A DNA stretch of 64,000 nucleotides, from positions 1,674,001 through 1,738,000 of the forward strand of contig NZ_CP031311.1 of assembly GCF_004799685.1 (NCBI RefSeq). The letters run 5' to 3'. Of the stretch, positions 60,836 to 64,000 are shown piece after piece. Under the pieces are notes generated by a model. It saw nothing but the letters and a program-made list of their open reading frames with translations. It was not told the origin of the DNA and did no database searches. Made by a program: the position numbers and the translations under genes. Origin of the DNA: Halobellus limi. Lineage in GTDB: Archaea; Halobacteriota; Halobacteria; Halobacteriales; Haloferacaceae. Position 1 is the first letter of the stretch. The number at the start of each line of letters is the position of its first letter.

Positions 60836-62260
60836 GTGTCTCGGCTCCGACGAACCGGGTCGAAAATCGCCCGAGCGCTGGCCAGCGTGGGTATCATCGA
60901 CGAGCGCCGACTGGAGGCGACCGTCGACCTGGCCTGGCCGCGGGTCGTCACCGGGTTCGCCATCATGTCGAAGCGGACCGTGGACCTGGCGCTCGTCGGA
61001 CTCGTTATCGGCCCGACCGCCGTGGCCGGGCTGACGCTCGCGAACGCCTTTTGGATGGTCGCGAAGTTCCTCGCGATCGGCCTCGCGGGCGGGACCGTCT
61101 CGCTCGTCTCACAGAACTACGGCGGCGGCGACGACGAGCGCGCGGCGTCGGTCGTCCGACTGAGCGTCGTCCTCTCGATCCTGCTCGGGCTCCCGATCGT
61201 CGCGTTCTTCGGAATCGCGGCCGAGCCGCTGGTCGGCCTCGTCGGCGACGACCCGACGAGCATCGGCTACGGCGCGACGTACCTCGCGGTCGTCGCCCCC
61301 GGCCTCGTCTTCGAGTTCCTGAACCTGATCGCCAGCCGGACGTACGCCGGCGTCGGCGACACGGTCACGCCGATGGCAGCCCGCGCGGGCGGCGCCGTCG
61401 CCAACATCGCGCTCTCGGCGACGTTCGTCCTCGGACTCGATATGGGAGTCGCGGGCGCGGCGCTCGGGACCGCGCTCGCGACGGCGCTCGTGACTGTCGC
61501 GTTCTCGTGGGGGATGACCGGCCGGAACTACCTCCGGGGGCGCGGGGCGAGTCCGGTCCCGCTCACGCTCACGCGGCCGATATTCGACGCGGAACTGCTC
61601 CGACAGATCGCCCGCGTTTCGACCCCGCTCGTGGCCCGACGGGCCGCGCAGGGGCTGGTCGTCTTCCCCCTGCTCGCCATCGCGGCGACGTTCGGGCCGG
61701 TGGCCGTCGCGGCCATCGGGATCGGTCGCCAGGTCCGCGCGCTGCTCGCGAGTTTCTCCTGGGGGTTCTCCATCGCGGCGTCGACGCTCGTGGGACAGGA
61801 GCTCGGCGCGGGCGAGGAAGGCGAGGCCGAAGCCTACGGCTGGGGCATCGTCCGGCTCTCGGCGGTGGTGTACGTGCTCGCCGCCGCCCTCGTGGTCGTC
61901 TTCGCCGACCCCATCGCCGGCGTCTTCGTGACCGAGGCCGAGAACCGGGCGCTCTCGGCGCGGTTCGTCCGCGTCGCCGCGATAAGCGTCGTCGCGATGG
62001 GGATCGACGGCTCGATCACGGGCGCGTTGCGGGGTGCGGGCGACACGCGGATTCCGTTCCTCTCGGCGCTCGCGGGGCTGTATCTCGTGGCCGTCCCCGT
62101 CGCGTGGCTCGGAACCGTCGTTCCGGTGCTCGGGATCACCGGCCTCCTGCTCGCGCTCCTCGCGGAGACGGCCGTCCCGATGGTGGTGAACCTCTGGCGG
62201 TTCCGATCGAACCGCTGGAAGGCGATCAGCCGGGAGTACCGCCCGACGGTCGGCGACTGA
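60836..62260 (+). CDS. MATE-family efflux transporter
   Basis: GTG 60836 (VSRLRRTGSKIARALASV) starts 474 residues with about 12 hydrophobic segments in two related halves, for example LVGLVIGPTAVAGLTLANAF in the first and FGPVAVAAIGIGRQVRALLA in the second. The repeated (A/G)xGxG(R/T)-like openings and central loop fit the MATE fold. It exports drugs or organic cations using an ion gradient; substrate unknown. The start is close to a G-rich region with no clear ribosome site, so translation may be leaderless. Confidence 0.9.
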   Translation: MSRLRRTGSKIARALASVGIIDERRLEATVDLAWPRVVTGFAIMSKRTVDLALVGLVIGPTAVAGLTLANAFWMVAKFLAIGLAGGTVSLVSQNYGGGDDERAASVVRLSVVLSILLGLPIVAFFGIAAEPLVGLVGDDPTSIGYGATYLAVVAPGLVFEFLNLIASRTYAGVGDTVTPMAARAGGAVANIALSATFVLGLDMGVAGAALGTALATALVTVAFSWGMTGRNYLRGRGASPVPLTLTRPIFDAELLRQIARVSTPLVARRAAQGLVVFPLLAIAATFGPVAVAAIGIGRQVRALLASFSWGFSIAASTLVGQELGAGEEGEAEAYGWGIVRLSAVVYVLAAALVVVFADPIAGVFVTEAENRALSARFVRVAAISVVAMGIDGSITGALRGAGDTRIPFLSALAGLYLVAVPVAWLGTVVPVLGITGLLLALLAETAVPMVVNLWRFRSNRWKAISREYRPTVGD

Positions 62261-62357
62261 TCGCGACCGTGGGAGCGACTCGCGCGAACCGGTGCACTTC
62301 AACGGGTTATCTATGTAGTCTCAGGTTTGACAACGTATCACTTGGAGACGGAACTGT

Positions 62358-63965
62358 ATGCACTCGGTGCGTGCGAGTCTGAGACAGTTCGTGGACGAAC
62401 TCGACTCCGTGGTGTTCGGCGTCGGGTTCTCGGTATCGCTGATCGCAATACTGGTCTTCTTCCTGAACCCGGAGGCGTCGGCGGCCAGGATGGGACAGAT
62501 AAACGAGTACCTCTGGACCGAATTCATGTGGGTCTACGTCGGGACGATGTTCCTGATGGTGACGTTCAGCCTCTGGCTGATGTTCGGTCGCTGGGGCGAC
62601 ATCAAACTCGGGAAGCCCGACGACGATCCGGAGTTCAGCCTGCTGTCGTTCTTCTCGATGATGTTCTCGGCGGGTATCGCTGCCGGCATCGTCTTCTGGG
62701 GGCCGGCGGAGGCGCTGGCGCACTACGAGAGCGTCCCGCCGCTGATCGGCGCGGAGGCCGGGACGCCCGCGGCGGCCGTCGGCGCGATCCAGTACACGCT
62801 CTTTCACTGGGGCATCTCCTACTGGGTCCCGTACCTGATCGTCGCGCTGCCGATCGCCTACTACGCGTTCCGGAAGGACGCGCCGATGCGCGTCTCGACG
62901 CTCATCGCGCCGTTCGTCGGCGTCGACAACCTCGACGGGTTCTGGGCGAAGACCATCGACGTGCTCGCGGTGTTCGCGACCATCGGCGGCATCGCGACGA
63001 CGCTGGGCTTCGTCGGCAGGCAGTTCCTCACCGGCCTGGAGTACACCGCCGGCGTCTCGCTCGGCGACGCCGGAACGGTGCTCGTGATCACCGGCCTGAC
63101 GGTCGCCTTCACCGTCTCGGTGACGCTCGGCGTGAAGCGGGGAATCGCGCGCGTGTCGCTGTTCAACATGGCCGTCTTCGCCGCGCTGGCGGTCGCGACG
63201 TTCCTCCTGGGGCCGACGAACTACATCATGAACACCGGCCTCCAGGCCGTCGGCGGCTACTTCGGGGAGTTCCTCACGATGAGCCTCTACACCAACGCGG
63301 CCGGCACCGGCGAGTGGGTCGGCAACTGGACGGTGTTCTACTGGGCGTGGGTGTTCTCGTGGGCGCCCTTCGGCGGGCTGTTCGTCGCCCGCATCTCGAA
63401 GGGCCGGACGATCCGGCAGGTCGTCGCGACGGCGCTCATCGGCGCCACGGCGTCGACGATCCCGTGGTTCCTCACGATGGGCGGCAGCGCCATCTTCTTC
63501 GAGCGCAACGACATCGCGCCGATGCTCCAGATGGTCGACCAGTACGGCGTCTCCGTCTCGGGGTTCCCCCTGTTCGGGGCGCTCCCCTTCGGCGACGCGC
63601 TGGCGGCGGTGTTCATGCTCCTGGTCGTGACGTTCTTCGTCACGTCGGCGGACTCCTCGACGCTGGCGCTCGGGATGCTCACCACCGGCGGCAAGCAGCA
63701 CCCCTCGACGATCAACCGGATCATCTGGGGCGGACTGATGGGCGGCCTCGCGTCGCTTCTCATCGTCGGCGGCGGCATCGACGCGCTCCGTTCCTCGGCC
63801 ATCATCACCGGGTTCCCCTTCGCGCTCATCTCGGTCGTCGCCATCGCGGGGATGATCTGGGAGTACCAGTCGGTCTCGCCGCTGCTCTCCGCTGACCCGG
63901 ACGAGACCGTCGCGGCGTCGAACGACTCGGCGAGGGTGTCCTCGCCGACCACCGACGACGACTGA
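62358..63965 (+). CDS. BCCT-family compatible-solute transporter
   Basis: ATG 62358 (MHSVRASLRQFVDELDSVVF); 535 residues, 12 membrane segments. The family motif FSAGIAAGIVFWGPAEAL (about 100-117) and WTVFYWAWVFSWAPFGGLFV followed by ARISKGRTIRQ (about 317-350) are clear; the tryptophans form the substrate cage for trimethylammonium compounds. It imports glycine betaine, choline or carnitine with Na+ or H+. The short acidic tail is cytoplasmic. The gene ends 35 bases before the window edge. Confidence 0.95.
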   Translation: MHSVRASLRQFVDELDSVVFGVGFSVSLIAILVFFLNPEASAARMGQINEYLWTEFMWVYVGTMFLMVTFSLWLMFGRWGDIKLGKPDDDPEFSLLSFFSMMFSAGIAAGIVFWGPAEALAHYESVPPLIGAEAGTPAAAVGAIQYTLFHWGISYWVPYLIVALPIAYYAFRKDAPMRVSTLIAPFVGVDNLDGFWAKTIDVLAVFATIGGIATTLGFVGRQFLTGLEYTAGVSLGDAGTVLVITGLTVAFTVSVTLGVKRGIARVSLFNMAVFAALAVATFLLGPTNYIMNTGLQAVGGYFGEFLTMSLYTNAAGTGEWVGNWTVFYWAWVFSWAPFGGLFVARISKGRTIRQVVATALIGATASTIPWFLTMGGSAIFFERNDIAPMLQMVDQYGVSVSGFPLFGALPFGDALAAVFMLLVVTFFVTSADSSTLALGMLTTGGKQHPSTINRIIWGGLMGGLASLLIVGGGIDALRSSAIITGFPFALISVVAIAGMIWEYQSVSPLLSADPDETVAASNDSARVSSPTTDDD

Positions 63966-64000
63966 TACCGATCACGAGGCGGACTGCGGTCCCCCCTCGG

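Overview
The window is haloarchaeal DNA. Predicted proteins are strongly acidic, codon use is GC-rich, TATA-type promoters are visible, and there are archaeal marker families (GHMP-type archaeal shikimate kinase, HerA/NurA, Mre11/Rad50, DR2241/CbiX, an HFX_2341-like CARF regulator). It has two parts. Positions 1 to about 50,500 are a large accessory island of defence and orphan genes with moderate GC. From a tRNA-Arg(UCG) gene at 50,501-50,575 onward, the DNA is very GC-rich, conserved, housekeeping chromosome. The tRNA 3' end faces the island, the usual geometry for an integrated element, but no integrase, transposase or CRISPR array lies in the window.

Island, left part (1-8.3 kb): a partial orphan gene, a possible nuclease-like protein, a DUF4209/HEPN-like protein carrying an RNxxxH motif, a rhomboid-family membrane protein, winged-helix regulators, a possible PD-(D/E)xK protein, small CxxC proteins and a frameshifted gene remnant.

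Island, second part (8.4-19.8 kb): a leftward cluster encodes HerA, a HerA-associated beta-barrel-like protein, a NurA-like nuclease, Rad50, Mre11 and a phospholipase-D-nuclease/P-loop-ATPase fusion. A CARF-winged-helix regulator is transcribed divergently from it. This looks like a whole DNA-end-resection machine turned into a self-contained accessory system, and it is the best candidate here for an undescribed defence system.

Island, third part (19.8-26.2 kb): a 0.6-kb noncoding stretch full of stem-loops, several short orphan genes and a single-chain GmrSD-like (DUF262-DUF1524) endonuclease.

Island, fourth part (26.4-49.1 kb): a type 5-like BREX locus in the order brxA-like, brxC, brxB, second brxC/pglY, pglX, pglZ, PD-(D/E)xK nuclease, SNF2-type helicase brxHII. 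Two antisense genes are inserted in it: an OLD-like ATPase-TOPRIM protein and a nuclease-like orphan. The middle of pglX (about 38.69-40.06 kb), after its NPPY motif, is much more AT-rich than both ends. This suggests that the target-recognition region was exchanged.

A 21-bp 9-3-9 palindrome (half-sites ACTAATGGA and TCCATTAGT) recurs seven times between 3.4 and 26.3 kb, mostly in gaps upstream of island genes, and I did not see it elsewhere in the window. It may be an operator of an island-wide regulator.

Core part (50.7-64 kb): chorismate mutase and archaeal shikimate kinase, a MaoC-like protein, two small conserved proteins, DR2241-like and two-domain CbiX proteins, an ACT-like protein, a lactate/malate dehydrogenase with lactate-type specificity residues, cysteinyl-tRNA synthetase, a DUF357 protein, thioredoxin reductase, a MATE exporter and a BCCT transporter.
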